Assembly: GCA_050747245.1 (NCBI GenBank)
Contig: JBOGNO010000018.1
Coordinates: 1-49,895 of the forward strand
DNA: 49,895 bases
Direction of reading: 5' to 3'
Origin: JBOGNO01 sp050747245
Lineage (GTDB): Bacteria > Acidobacteriota > Terriglobia > Acidiferrales > UBA7541
Position 1 is the stretch's first letter. Each line of letters begins with the position of its first letter. A model generated the notes under the pieces. The model was not told the DNA's origin. It saw nothing but the letters and a program-made list of their open reading frames with translations, and ran no database searches. Position numbers and translations under genes: made by a program. This document shows positions 34,467 to 43,751 of the stretch, in pieces.

Positions 34467-36118
34467 GCGATTTGCCCGCGGTATTGAACCACAACCAGGG
34501 TGATATCGTCCGACTGCGGCGCGCCTTCGGTGAACGATTTGACGGCTGACTGAATTTCCGCCGCGATTTTCGTCACCGTCTCTCCGGCCACACCTTCCAG
34601 AAGTCTGCACAGCCTTTCTTCGCCGAAGAGCTCACTGCCCAAATTATAAGCTTCGGTGACCCCATCGGAATAAATGACCATCCAATCGCCGGGCTCGAGC
34701 TTCACCTGCGCGGAATCGTAGCGCGCCTGGGGAAACATGCCTACGGGAAAGTTTCCGGAACCGAGCGGCTCGAGCGCGCCGCCACGCCGGCGAATCAAAG
34801 GCGGAACGTGACCCGCGTTGACGTATTCGAGCGCGCCCTCGGGATTAAGAACTCCGTAAAACGCTGTGGCGTAGCGGTCTTCACTGGAGCGCTCGACCAG
34901 AAAATCGTTTACGCGGGAAACCACTTCGCCGAGGGGAATATCGAGCGCCGCCGTGGTGTAGAAAACTCCCTGCAGAAGCGTGGCCAGCAGTGCCGCGGTA
35001 ATGCCCTTCCCGGCCACGTCGCCTACGAAAAATCCGTAGCGGCCTCCCTGCAGGGAGATGACGTCGTAGCAATCTCCTCCCACGGCCTGGCAGGCGAGCG
35101 TTGAGCCATGCACCGCGATGCTGGGAAGATCGGGAAACGTTTTGGGCAGCAGTTCGCGCTGAATTTGGCTGGCGATCTCGAGTTCATGGTCGAGGCGCAT
35201 TTTGGCGCGCGCTGCGGCGACCAGCTTGGCGTTTTCCACCACGCGCGCCGCTTCCGCCGCCAGCGTGCGTAACACTTCACGATCCAGCTGCGAGAAGGCG
35301 CTCGAAGACGAATGGCTGTCCAGGTACAGGATGCCCAGAAGCTCGGCCTGCCGCGTTGTCACCGTGGCGTCGGAAGCTTCGATGGTGGGTAAGCGGTCCA
35401 GCGGAATGGCGATGATCGTGTGCAGTTCCAGGCGCGCCACGCTGGCTTGCTGCTGCATAGCCGTGTCATCGCCCGTATCGCTGACGATCAGCTCGCGCCG
35501 CGACTGAGCCACCCGCTTTAGCACACTCGAAGAAATTTGCAACGATTCCGGCTTCAGCGTGGCACGCTGCGCGTCGCGCGCTACGGAGGTGATGAGTTCG
35601 CCCTTGGCGTCGGTCAGCAGCAGCACGCCGCGCTCCGTGCGCGTCACCTGAATGGCGGCATCCACTACAGAGGTGAGCACGTCTTCGAGCGACAGTCCGG
35701 TGCCCATGGTCCGCGCCACTTCCAGCAAAACGCCCAGATGGTACAGCTCGCGCGAGCCGGAGTGCGGCGGCGCGGGAAGTTCCATGCGCTCGAGCAGCTC
35801 CTCGACGCGCGTCTCTTCCCCCGCGTAGATTAGGCGGTGAGAATCCGGCACGCCAAACTCGATCGCGTCCTGTGGACTCAATTGATGCCGCGTGACGCGC
35901 TCGCCGTTGACGAAGGTTCCGTGGCGGCTGCCCAGGTCTTCGACAATCACGATGCCGTCTTGAATGATGATTTGCGCCTGCTGGCGGCTCACGCGGCTGT
36001 CGCGCACCACCAGTTCGTTGCCGGTCTGCCGTCCAATTCGAAATGGGCTGGTCTCGATGGAAATTTCGCGGCGAACGCCGGCAGGTTCCACGAGAATCAT
36101 TCGAGGAGCGCGAGCCAT
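34463..36118 (-). CDS. FHA-GAF-SpoIIE phosphatase
   Basis: A 551-residue protein. An N-terminal FHA domain (about 10-85; GRQTGNELVV, SRVSRQQAQI, DLGSRHGTFVNG) binds phosphothreonine. A GAF domain spans about 120-300, and a PP2C-type SpoIIE domain the C-terminal third, with VGGDCYDVISL, VGDVAGKGI and YSDGVTEAYN carrying the metal ligands. The FHA domain means it listens to a Ser/Thr kinase, which is not in this window. It is co-translated with the GAF-SpoIIE gene. ATG 36118 is chosen; a GTG/TTG extension of eight residues is possible. Confidence 0.9.
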   Translation of the reverse strand: MARAPRMILVEPAGVRREISIETSPFRIGRQTGNELVVRDSRVSRQQAQIIIQDGIVIVEDLGSRHGTFVNGERVTRHQLSPQDAIEFGVPDSHRLIYAGEETRVEELLERMELPAPPHSGSRELYHLGVLLEVARTMGTGLSLEDVLTSVVDAAIQVTRTERGVLLLTDAKGELITSVARDAQRATLKPESLQISSSVLKRVAQSRRELIVSDTGDDTAMQQQASVARLELHTIIAIPLDRLPTIEASDATVTTRQAELLGILYLDSHSSSSAFSQLDREVLRTLAAEAARVVENAKLVAAARAKMRLDHELEIASQIQRELLPKTFPDLPSIAVHGSTLACQAVGGDCYDVISLQGGRYGFFVGDVAGKGITAALLATLLQGVFYTTAALDIPLGEVVSRVNDFLVERSSEDRYATAFYGVLNPEGALEYVNAGHVPPLIRRRGGALEPLGSGNFPVGMFPQARYDSAQVKLEPGDWMVIYSDGVTEAYNLGSELFGEERLCRLLEGVAGETVTKIAAEIQSAVKSFTEGAPQSDDITLVVVQYRGQIA

Positions 36119-36294
36119 TTCACACTCAGCCTCTCCAGCCACAGGGGCAGCGCCTGCTCTGGGGCGAGATGGACAGGCTCATGGTAGGGAAACCACGCAC
36201 GGAAGTAAATAGTCTGGACACTCGTATGGCTGACCAGGTCAGGTGGATACACGGAGAGAAGAGAATGCGACAAGCGAGGGGGCGTCGAACAATC

Positions 36295-37029
36295 CTAAGA
36301 TGCGCGCGCGCTGCGCTCGCGGACTTGCAGGGCCAATGTGACGCGCCGCACCGTCTCACGCAGGCGCACCGCAAGCGAGACGACAGTCTCGAGCCGCTGC
36401 GCCGCGAGCGCGGGCAATCTCTCCCGCTGCCCCAGCACCAGTTCGGCGTTTCCCAGAATCCCCGTGAGCGGGTTGTTGATTTCGTGGCGCAGAATCTCCG
36501 AGAAATCCTCCGGGAGTTTTTCCCAGGGTGGTCCCAGGATTCCTCCCGCTTGTTCCGCCCAGCGCATCCGCCGGACGAGGAGCGCGGCAGCGAGGGGAAT
36601 GAAATCACCATGGCGCAGCACAATCTCGACGTCACCCTTGGCCACCAGCGGTGCGAGTCGCGTCTGCGATGCCGTGTCCGCCAGCGCCACTACCGGCGCT
36701 GATTCGGCTAGCGTCTGCGCGATATTTGCCAAGGATGTCGCCGGAGCGAGCGCGCCGTCGAGGAAGATCGCTTGCGGCGCAGTGTGCGCCAGCCGCGCGC
36801 GCAATTGCGCCAAGTCTCCAGCCCGCGGCAATTGGCATGGACCTGCCAGCCGATGTATTTCCTCGGCCAGCTCCTGCGCCACTGTGGGGGAGGAAATTCC
36901 CAAAAGCACCAGGCGCAAGGGCGAGTTCACGGGGAGCAGTTCACCCTTTTCCTGCGGCGCGATGCCCGGCACCGCGGATTCCTCTCGCAACCAGGCAGCG
37001 CCCGGACCTGGAGCTTCAAGCGGACGCAT
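36295..37029 (-). CDS. Receiver-like/HisKA protein lacking the kinase ATPase domain
   Basis: A 244-residue protein. Residues 37-155 look like a degenerate receiver (LRLVLLGI...AIFLDGAL with D91, then VVALADTA). Residues 170-235 are a HisKA dimerisation/phosphoacceptor domain with the H-box RHEINNPLTGILGNAEL (H182). The protein stops there, so no HATPase domain follows. It overlaps the end of the hybrid kinase gene; GGAGG just before the first of two Met codons favours ATG 37029. It may act as a phosphotransfer or adaptor partner of the hybrid kinase, or be a decayed kinase. Confidence 0.75.
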   Translation of the reverse strand: MRPLEAPGPGAAWLREESAVPGIAPQEKGELLPVNSPLRLVLLGISSPTVAQELAEEIHRLAGPCQLPRAGDLAQLRARLAHTAPQAIFLDGALAPATSLANIAQTLAESAPVVALADTASQTRLAPLVAKGDVEIVLRHGDFIPLAAALLVRRMRWAEQAGGILGPPWEKLPEDFSEILRHEINNPLTGILGNAELVLGQRERLPALAAQRLETVVSLAVRLRETVRRVTLALQVRERSARAS

Positions 37030-38617
37030 GGACATCCTCCAACGCGCGGTTGACGGCAATCTTGAGTTCCTCTACCAGAAACGGCTTGGCCAGGTACGGC
37101 AGTCCGCGCGGCTCCAGAAATTCCCGCGTGAGCCGCCCCAGAGTGTCACCCGTGATGAAGATGATGCGATTCTGCATCGGGCTCCCGGCCGCTCGCAGCG
37201 CCTCGTAGAATGCACTGCCGTCCAGACGCGGCATGCGCAGGTCACAGATCACCAGGTCGTATCCATTGCGCGCAATTCGTGTGAGCCCCTCCTGGCTGTC
37301 GTACACGGCATCCACTTGATGTCCCTCCTCGCGGAGAACGTCGGAGATCAACTGTGCGACGGTCGGCTCGTCTTCCACCACAAGAACCCGCCGCGGACTC
37401 ACGCACCGTTCCCGGCGCACCTGCGCCTCGGCCTCGTGCGCAGGCCAGCGCGAGTCCGCCACGTCGACGCTCGCGGGAACGGCGGGCAGTTCGATGACGA
37501 ATTTCGCGCCCTGCTCCCGGTCGCTTTCCACAGAAATTTCCCCGTCGTGCTCTTGCAGGATTCCGTAAATGATCGAGAGGCCCAGACCAGTCCCCAACCC
37601 CGGCGGCTTAGTGGTGAAAAATGGATCGAAAATGCGCGTCAGCACGTCCGGCGGAATGCCCGGGCCATCATCGATGATTTCCAGGCCCAGGCGTTGGCGC
37701 GAGGTCAGGAATGTGCGCAGCCATATGTGACCGCTTCCGTGCCCTTCCAGAATGGCCTGCTCGGCATTCAACAATAGGTTCAGAATCACCTGCTGCAGCT
37801 GATGTGGATCGGCCATTGTTTCCAGCAGGCCTGGTGCGAGATCGGTCTCCACCTGGATGTTCTCCGCCTTCAACTCGTAGCTGCGCAGCGTGAGCGTCCG
37901 CTCGGCCACTTCGTTCAGATTCACCCGCACGCGCTCCGGCTTGGCCTCGCGCGAAAAATAGAGGAGATTCTTGACGATGTGGCGAGCGCGCTCCGCCTGT
38001 TGAAAAATTCTATTGGCATCTTCCAGTTCCGGCAGTGCCAGCCCGCGCCCCAGAAGCAATTGCGCGTATCCCATGATGGCCGTGAGCGGATTGTTGAGTT
38101 CATGTGCAATTCCAGATACCAGCTGACCGAGTGCCACCATTTTTTCCGTGTGCAATCGCTTTGGAGCGATCTGCCGCTCTGCGGTGATGTCTCGGAAAAT
38201 CTCCAGACGGCCGGTGGCATGCCCCGCTGCATCGCGCACCGGGCGGGAGACACATTCGAGCACTCGCTGCACGGGCCACCCGATCTCCAGTTCTTTGCGC
38301 GTTGCATCGCCCGTCTGCAGAATTGCCGTCGGTCGCGGCCGGGGTGAATCCGCCGGCGGATGTGACCGCTCTTCGATCAGTTGTCGCCATTCCTCTGCTC
38401 CGGCCAAATTGCCGATTGTTCCAGAATCGAGCCCCAGGAGTTCCGCAAGACGCGCATTGGCGAACAGGATCCTTCCGGAGAGATCGTAGAGCAGTACTCC
38501 ATCCGACAGCGAATCCAGCACGCTGCGCAGTTCAAGTTCCTCGCTCAATAGGGCGTTACGTTTGCTCTTCAACGCCCCCCAACTGCGCTTTGCGCCCGCC
38601 AATGTTTGTTGCCGCAC
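37016..38617 (-). CDS. PAS hybrid histidine kinase with C-terminal receiver
   Basis: A 533-residue protein: coiled coil (1-35), PAS (about 36-145), HisKA with H172 in SGIAHELNNPLTAI, HATPase (about 270-380) with N-box ILNLLLNAEQA, G1 DDGPGI and G2 GLGTGLGLS, then a receiver with phosphoacceptor D459 in LVICDLRMP. The PAS residue pattern does not name a ligand. No membrane segment lies in the protein, but a 38-residue membrane peptide is encoded nine bases upstream and may supply one. The start is a GTG at 38617; the frame is open further upstream. It is next to an NtrC-type regulator, its likely partner. Confidence 0.88.
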   Translation of the reverse strand: MRQQTLAGAKRSWGALKSKRNALLSEELELRSVLDSLSDGVLLYDLSGRILFANARLAELLGLDSGTIGNLAGAEEWRQLIEERSHPPADSPRPRPTAILQTGDATRKELEIGWPVQRVLECVSRPVRDAAGHATGRLEIFRDITAERQIAPKRLHTEKMVALGQLVSGIAHELNNPLTAIMGYAQLLLGRGLALPELEDANRIFQQAERARHIVKNLLYFSREAKPERVRVNLNEVAERTLTLRSYELKAENIQVETDLAPGLLETMADPHQLQQVILNLLLNAEQAILEGHGSGHIWLRTFLTSRQRLGLEIIDDGPGIPPDVLTRIFDPFFTTKPPGLGTGLGLSIIYGILQEHDGEISVESDREQGAKFVIELPAVPASVDVADSRWPAHEAEAQVRRERCVSPRRVLVVEDEPTVAQLISDVLREEGHQVDAVYDSQEGLTRIARNGYDLVICDLRMPRLDGSAFYEALRAAGSPMQNRIIFITGDTLGRLTREFLEPRGLPYLAKPFLVEELKIAVNRALEDVHASA

Positions 38618-38625
38618 GAACTCAC

Positions 38626-38742
38626 CTACCCGCCGCTGCGCAAAATCAGATAGCTGCAGAGCAGAGCCAGCAGAACGGTCGCAGGAAATTCCACAACGCG
38701 AACCACGACGGGAACAACCGAGAATTGTTTGCGCAAGACCAT
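38626..38742 (-). CDS. 38-residue single-helix membrane peptide before the histidine kinase
   Basis: A short frame from ATG 38742 to TAG 38626 encodes MVLRKQFSVVPVVVRVVEF, followed by a hydrophobic helix (PATVLLALLCSYLILRSGG). Basic residues before the helix suggest a membrane peptide with its N-terminus inside. Its stop lies nine bases before the kinase GTG, and a purine-rich GAGAACGAGAAC precedes the ATG. Composition is right for a membrane peptide rather than a random frame, but so short a frame can occur by chance. Confidence 0.45.
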   Translation of the reverse strand: MVLRKQFSVVPVVVRVVEFPATVLLALLCSYLILRSGG

Positions 38743-38839
38743 TGGTGTTCTCGTTCTCGACCGCAGCACTTGTCCTACCAACACCTGTGCGGGCGTAATT
38801 CCCTACGGTTCACTCAATTGCAGCGAAACTATGGCGAAA

Positions 38840-38863
38840 GGAGTGGGCTGCGATTCCCACTCC
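38840..38863 (-). terminator. Hairpin between regulator and kinase genes
   Basis: GGAGTGGG and CCCACTCC form a perfect 8-bp stem with an 8-nt loop, followed on the minus strand by TTTCG. It lies about 70 bp after the stop of the NtrC-type regulator and may weaken read-through into the kinase operon. Confidence 0.4.
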
Positions 38864-38935
38864 GAAACTCGTCGTCCCTGTCTAGGAATCTTAACGGGAG
38901 GAAAAATGCAGAAGGCCGGAGCTCAGCGTTTCACG

Positions 38936-40455
38936 TCAGCTCTGCTGCGTGCGCGGTCCTGAAGGGGCTTCCGCTTCTTGTCCTGCTTCTTCGGGAAGTT
39001 TCTGCATTTCGTACTGCTTCAACTTGCGGTACAAAGTAGTCTTGCCGATCCCGAGAATCCGTGCGGCAGCCAACTTGTCTCCAGCCGTCTCCCGCAGAGC
39101 GCGGAAAATGGCGCGGCGCTCGATCTCTTCCAAAGGCAGTACCTCATCCACCGGAGAAATCCTTTGTGACGAGCCATATTGCAAGCTCGACGGAAGATCG
39201 CCCACATGGAGGATCGGGCCTGAGCCCAGTGCCACCGCGCGCTCAATGGCATTCTCGAGCTCGCGCACGTTTCCGGGCCATTCGTAGGCCAGGAGGCGGG
39301 CCATGGCATCCTCGGCGACGGAACGTATGGACCTCTGCCCCGCGGCGAACCGCTCGAGAAACGACGCTACCAGCATGGGAATATCCGACTTGCGCTCGCG
39401 CAGTGGCGGCAGCTTGATTTGCACCACGTTCAACCGGAAGTACAAGTCCTGCCGGAATTCCCCGGCGCGCACAGCCGCTTCGAGGTTGCGATTGGTGGCC
39501 GCGATGATGCGGGAAGAAGTGGGGATGCGCTGCGTGGAGCCCACCGGCTTAATCTCCTTCTCCTGCAGTGCGCGCAGCAGTTGGCCTGCAAGTCCACCGG
39601 CAGGTCGCCGATCTCGTCCAGAAATAGCGTCCCGGAGTTGGCCGATTCCATCAGACCTTGCTTCGATTGCGTCGCCCCTGTAAACGCCCCCTTGACGTAT
39701 CCGAAGAGCTCCGCCTCGATCAGCGTGGGCACCAGGGCCGAGCAATCTACGGGCACAAAGGGCTGCTGCCGGCGGTTCCCCATGTAGTGAATCGCGCGCG
39801 CCACTAGCTCCTTTCCCGTGCCGCTCTCCCCCAAAACCAGAACGGGATAGTTGTGCTGGCTCACCTTTTCGATCAGCTTGTAAACGCGCTGCATTTTTCC
39901 CGAAACCCCTACCAGGCCCCCGAATCCCGGCCGGGCGCGCAACTGCTCGCGCAGCACGCGGTTTTCTTCGTCGAGTTCCTGCTCGCGGACGATGCGCTTC
40001 AGCTTGTTGCGGAGGTCTTCAACGTGGAAAGGTTTTGTTAGGTAGTCCTCGGCCCCTAGCCGGGTGGCTTCAATGGCCGTCTCAATGCTGCCGAACTGCG
40101 TCAACACCACCACTGAGGTCTTGGGAAAACTTTCGCGCAGCTTGCTGAGCAGGGCGAGGCCGCCATTGCCGGGAAGTTTCAGATCTGTGATCACTATGTC
40201 AGCAGGATATTCGGCCATCAGCTCGAGTGCGCGTTCCGCGCTGCCCGCGGTGTAAATCTCCAGCCCGGCTTCGCGTCCTACTTCGGCGCAGAGCGTGCGG
40301 GCCGTTTCTTCGTCGTCCACCACCAGCATGCGCATACCGGAAGCGATCCCGTCTTCCCTCCGGCTCGCGCTCAACTCGCCCTGCGTTTCCGGCTCCGACT
40401 CCAATGCTCGCGAGGCACCCTCAGTACGCCCCTGCCCATCGTCCATGTCGTTCAT
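38936..40455 (-). pseudogene. NtrC-type sigma-54 response regulator, broken by a one-base frameshift
   Basis: The N-terminal part (from ATG 40455, behind GGGGGAG) has a receiver with phospho-Asp in VITDLKLPGNGG, and the first half of a sigma-54 AAA+ domain with Walker A GESGTGKE and the GAFTGA loop. The frame fails right after FLDEIGDLPVDLQA near 39581. The next frame carries on with LLRALQEKEIKPVGSTQRIP, the R-finger region and a Fis-type HTH (AAARILGIGKTTLYRKL), ending at 38936. One missing base restores a normal 505-residue protein. Either a true mutation or an assembly error is possible; all catalytic motifs are otherwise intact, which favours a recent event or an error. Confidence 0.85.
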
Positions 40456-40615
40456 GGAACTCCCCCAATTCACCCGTCCCGAATTCACTTCGGGAAATAG
40501 GCAACGCGAATGCCAATTCAGGAATCAGCCCATAAACCTCATACTTCGCGCGAATTGTAGGTCCAATTACTCGCTTGTCGCCAAGGAATTTAATCCCATT
40601 ATAGAAACGAAATCA

Positions 40616-40664
40616 ATATATCTGTGCGTTAATCCATCCCTAACACTTCCTATTACAGATATAT
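40616..40664. promoter_or_regulatory. 10-bp inverted repeat in the AT-rich leader of the regulator gene
   Basis: ATATATCTGT (40616-40625) and ACAGATATAT (40655-40664) are perfect inverted copies 29 bp apart in the AT-rich stretch upstream of the NtrC-type gene. A TATAAT-like -10 (minus strand, 40599-40604) lies just downstream of them but has no good -35. The pair could be an operator for a dimer or a looping site. The rest of 40456-40765 holds a terminator and nothing else I can support. Confidence 0.4.
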
Positions 40665-40700
40665 GCAAAATTGGGAATGGCTTCTGGCCCAAAATGGGAA

Positions 40701-40723
40701 GCGGGCGGAATGTCTCCGCCCGC
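40701..40723 (-). terminator. Terminator of the glycine-zipper lipoprotein gene
   Basis: GCGGGCGGA-ATGTC-TCCGCCCGC is a perfect 9-bp stem located 43 bp after the minus-strand stop at 40766 and followed on that strand by TTCCCATTTT. Confidence 0.6.
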
Positions 40724-40765
40724 CCTTCTCAAATTTGACAGTGTTGGTACTTTCCAGACTCCGAG

Positions 40766-41431
40766 CTATTTGATATTTGCGGTGACGGGGCTTTCCAATT
40801 TGAAGCTGACCGGGGCCTCGGCCGGCACGGTGATGTCTTTCTTCCCCGTGAGCGCCGCGCCTCCAGTCCCCGCGCCCGCGCCGGCTGCTGCGCCGATGGC
40901 TGCGCCTTTGCCTCCGCCAGCGAGACCCCCAATGAGTGCGCCCAGTGCTCCGCCTCCGCCGATGAATTCGATGTCCCTCTTCTTGTGCGATTTCTGGCGC
41001 AGCGCGACGGCACTTGTGGAAATCTGCTGATCCACGCCGCCAACTTCGACTGAGGTCAGCTTGAAGCTGATCTCTGCAGGGGTTTTCAGGCGTCCAGAAG
41101 GCGTGGCCACGAGCACCTGCCCTTTGGCGCGCGCATCCTTGGCGATCGCCACCTTCCCTTCGGCGAGCACCGGCTCAGATACCGTGGCGGTAAATTCTTG
41201 TCCCGCCGAGCTGCCATTGCTCGATAGCGCTTGATCGAGGACTGCATGAATTACCGTGCCCGCAGGAATCGTCACTGCGGTTCCCTTGGCTTTCCCGCCT
41301 GATTTTGCCGACGAATTTGCCCCTGAATCACCGCCGCTGTCGTCACTGGATTTCGAGCAGCCGCCCAGAATCAGCGCACCGAGCGCAACCCACGCCACGC
41401 CCTGCAAAATTGTGGTTCGGAGATTCTTCAT
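40766..41431 (-). CDS. Glycine-zipper lipoprotein
   Basis: A 221-residue exported protein. The signal peptide ends in LGGC, a lipobox-like site with the lipid-bearing Cys at about residue 25. A Ser/Gly/Asp linker follows, then a beta-rich region beginning VTIPAGTVIHAVLDQ and a glycine-zipper segment (about 158-195, GGALGALIGGLAGGGKGAAIG), ending in PVSFKLESPV. It is probably an outer-membrane-associated structural lipoprotein. The protein at 46188 has the same order of parts without the lipobox, so the two look like distant paralogs. Confidence 0.75.
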   Translation of the reverse strand: MKNLRTTILQGVAWVALGALILGGCSKSSDDSGGDSGANSSAKSGGKAKGTAVTIPAGTVIHAVLDQALSSNGSSAGQEFTATVSEPVLAEGKVAIAKDARAKGQVLVATPSGRLKTPAEISFKLTSVEVGGVDQQISTSAVALRQKSHKKRDIEFIGGGGALGALIGGLAGGGKGAAIGAAAGAGAGTGGAALTGKKDITVPAEAPVSFKLESPVTANIK

Positions 41432-41573
41432 GGCACGATTCCTCCTGAACGAAAGAGCTGGGGAAAAATTGGTTTCTCCCTGGCCGCCAGAGCGGTCAAA
41501 GGGTTTCGTAAGAAAATTTTGAACGAGAATTTTGCCTCAAGCAAGTGCGTTCTTTCGCTTCGCTGAGAATCCG

Positions 41574-43604
41574 TCAATGTCCGGGGGAGTCAGCCGCTCT
41601 TGCGGGCGCTGTACCGTCCGATGAAAGCATGGCAATGGCATAGAGTCCGTCAGCCGAAGTCGCGGCATACAGCAATCCGGGGGTGTCCCCGGGAAAAACT
41701 GCGGAGAAGAATCCCTGCGCCATCGGTCCGCGTAGCCGCGACCACGATTCACCTGCATCGTAGGAAACATACAGCCCGCCCGTCTCCATGGAAGCGAGCC
41801 AGGCCGCCGGCGACGCGGCAATATCCGCAATTCCCGTCTGTGGCAGACCGCTCGCCGATCGTTTCCAGGTTCGTCCCGCGTCGCGCGACACGTACAAGCC
41901 CGCGGGTGAAGTGGCCAGCAGCGCCGGAGGTTGGGATCCCTGCGCGACGAGGATGCGCAGGGCGCCGCCTGCTTCCGCCGGCAGGTCGTGCCAGCTCCAC
42001 GTTTTCCCCGCGTCATCGGAAAAAACCATTCCCCGCAGTGAAACGATTTTGATTTGCGTGCCGTCGGGTGCGACTGCTACGGAGCGGACCGGCAGCACCA
42101 GCGGCGCGAAAGGATAGAGCCGCCACGTTGCACCTTCATCGTGAGAGGCAAAGAGTCCCTCATCCGTCGCCGCGAACCATACGCCGCGCGCGAACGCCAT
42201 ATCGTTCACGACAAAATCAAACCGTCGCGTCCCGCTGCTCGCCTGCTGTTTCCGCGCTCGCGAATTAGCGTGAGTGGTCTCCTGAATTGCTCCAGCGGTG
42301 TTCCCGGCGCGCGTCCACTGGCCCTTCGCCGCGTCGTAGCGTGCCAGGCCGCCGCGTTCTAGCGCCGCCCACCAGCCATCCGGTGAAACGTACAGGCGCT
42401 TCAAAGTCTGCGCCTCCAATCCCAGTCCCAGCGGCGTCCACGTCGCCCCGCCGTCCTCGGTCGCCAACACCGATTCCGGCGCATGCGCCAGCACGACGAG
42501 TATTCTCCGCGAATTCTCTGGATCGCTCCCCAGCGCAACGATTTCGCGGTGATTGAATCCGGAATTCGCCGCGCGAAATTTTTCTCCTCCGTCGTCGCTT
42601 GCCAGCACGCCGCGCTCCTCGGTTCCGAGCAACAGTCGCCGCACCCCGTCGGACGCAGAGGCAAATGCCAGCGTGTTGATCACCCAGTCGGAGGGTGTCA
42701 GCCGCCTCCAGTCCGCGCCGGCATCGGTCGTCCTCCACAGCCCTTCGCTGGTTCCGGCGAAGAGCGTCGCCGGGTGTTGTGGGTCCTGCCGGATGACATA
42801 CGTCCGCCGTGCGGTGTACGGAATTCCCTGAATTTTTTTCCAAATCGCTCCACCATTGTCGCTGCGGTAAATCCCGGAGCAAGCGCTTGAATACACGCGC
42901 TCGGGATCCACGCTGTCGATGAGAATCGTCAGCACGTCGGAATCGTCAATCATCCCAGCGTGGATGGGATTCCAATCGCGTCCGCCGTCCGTCGTCTTCC
43001 AGGGGAGATGAAACGTTCCGGCGTAAATCCTCTGCGGGTCGCGCGGGTCCACGGCCAGCGAATCGAAATTCTGAAGTTCGCCGTCGCCCGCGGGCGAAAT
43101 GCGTTCCCATTTCCCGCCGCCATCTTGTGAGCGAAAGACTCCGTCGAGTGCTCCGGCCACCAGCTCACCCGGTTTGGAAGGCGCTTGAACAAGCGCGCGC
43201 ACGGCGTGGCCATCGAGTCCCAGGGTTTGCCACGTGCGCCCGCCGTCGCCGCTGCGGAAGACTCCGCCGCCTTCGATTGAGCTGTCGCGCGTCCACGTCG
43301 AGGCATAAAGCGTCTGCGTGTCTCGCGGATCCACGAGGATCGAAGTCACCACCGCTTGCGCGCTCGGCCCGGCACGCCCCAGGAGTTCCCAGTGTTCCCC
43401 TCCATCGCGCGAACCGAATATGTGTCCGTCTGTGGTTCCTAGATAGACGATTCGCGGGTCTCGCGCGTCCGTGGCGAGTGCGCGCACGTCGCCTCCGGGG
43501 GGCCCCATCGCCCGCCATGTCTGCGCGCGCATTGGGACTGCAGCGCCGCACGCGAGCAGCAACCACGCGACTATCATCGGCCACATCCCTTGAGCCATTT
43601 TCAT
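41574..43604 (-). CDS. Exported BNR/YCF48-type beta-propeller protein
   Basis: A 676-residue protein with a signal peptide (MKMAQGMWPMIVAWLLLACGAA..) and about ten Asp-box/BNR motifs of the form S.DGG..W (for example FRSGDGGRTW, FRSQDGGGKW, YRSDNGGAIW, ASHDEGATW, VSRDAGRTW, VSYDAGESW), giving one or two beta-propellers. Such proteins are common in acidobacteria and are related to Vps10/sortilin and plant photosystem-assembly factor YCF48 only in fold. It is probably periplasmic or surface-located; the ligand is unknown. Confidence 0.85.
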   Translation of the reverse strand: MKMAQGMWPMIVAWLLLACGAAVPMRAQTWRAMGPPGGDVRALATDARDPRIVYLGTTDGHIFGSRDGGEHWELLGRAGPSAQAVVTSILVDPRDTQTLYASTWTRDSSIEGGGVFRSGDGGRTWQTLGLDGHAVRALVQAPSKPGELVAGALDGVFRSQDGGGKWERISPAGDGELQNFDSLAVDPRDPQRIYAGTFHLPWKTTDGGRDWNPIHAGMIDDSDVLTILIDSVDPERVYSSACSGIYRSDNGGAIWKKIQGIPYTARRTYVIRQDPQHPATLFAGTSEGLWRTTDAGADWRRLTPSDWVINTLAFASASDGVRRLLLGTEERGVLASDDGGEKFRAANSGFNHREIVALGSDPENSRRILVVLAHAPESVLATEDGGATWTPLGLGLEAQTLKRLYVSPDGWWAALERGGLARYDAAKGQWTRAGNTAGAIQETTHANSRARKQQASSGTRRFDFVVNDMAFARGVWFAATDEGLFASHDEGATWRLYPFAPLVLPVRSVAVAPDGTQIKIVSLRGMVFSDDAGKTWSWHDLPAEAGGALRILVAQGSQPPALLATSPAGLYVSRDAGRTWKRSASGLPQTGIADIAASPAAWLASMETGGLYVSYDAGESWSRLRGPMAQGFFSAVFPGDTPGLLYAATSADGLYAIAMLSSDGTAPARAADSPGH

Positions 43605-43696
43605 TGCATCAGCACGCTCACTTCCTCATTCCCCTGCGCAACATTTTAGCGGGAAATGCGCGCATCCGCGCCTCGCCGCTTCGCACAAAAAGCAAA

Positions 43697-43729
43697 GAGG
43701 CTCCGAATCGCAAGCGGATTCGGAGCCTC
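43697..43729 (-). terminator. Strong hairpin terminator after the OmpA-domain gene
   Basis: GAGGCTCCGAATC and GATTCGGAGCCTC form a perfect 13-bp stem with a 7-nt loop, followed on the minus strand by TTTGCTTTTTG. It starts 22 bp past the OmpA-domain gene stop and separates it from the BNR gene. Confidence 0.75.
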
Positions 43730-43751
43730 GGAAATAGGAATCGGAAACGCG

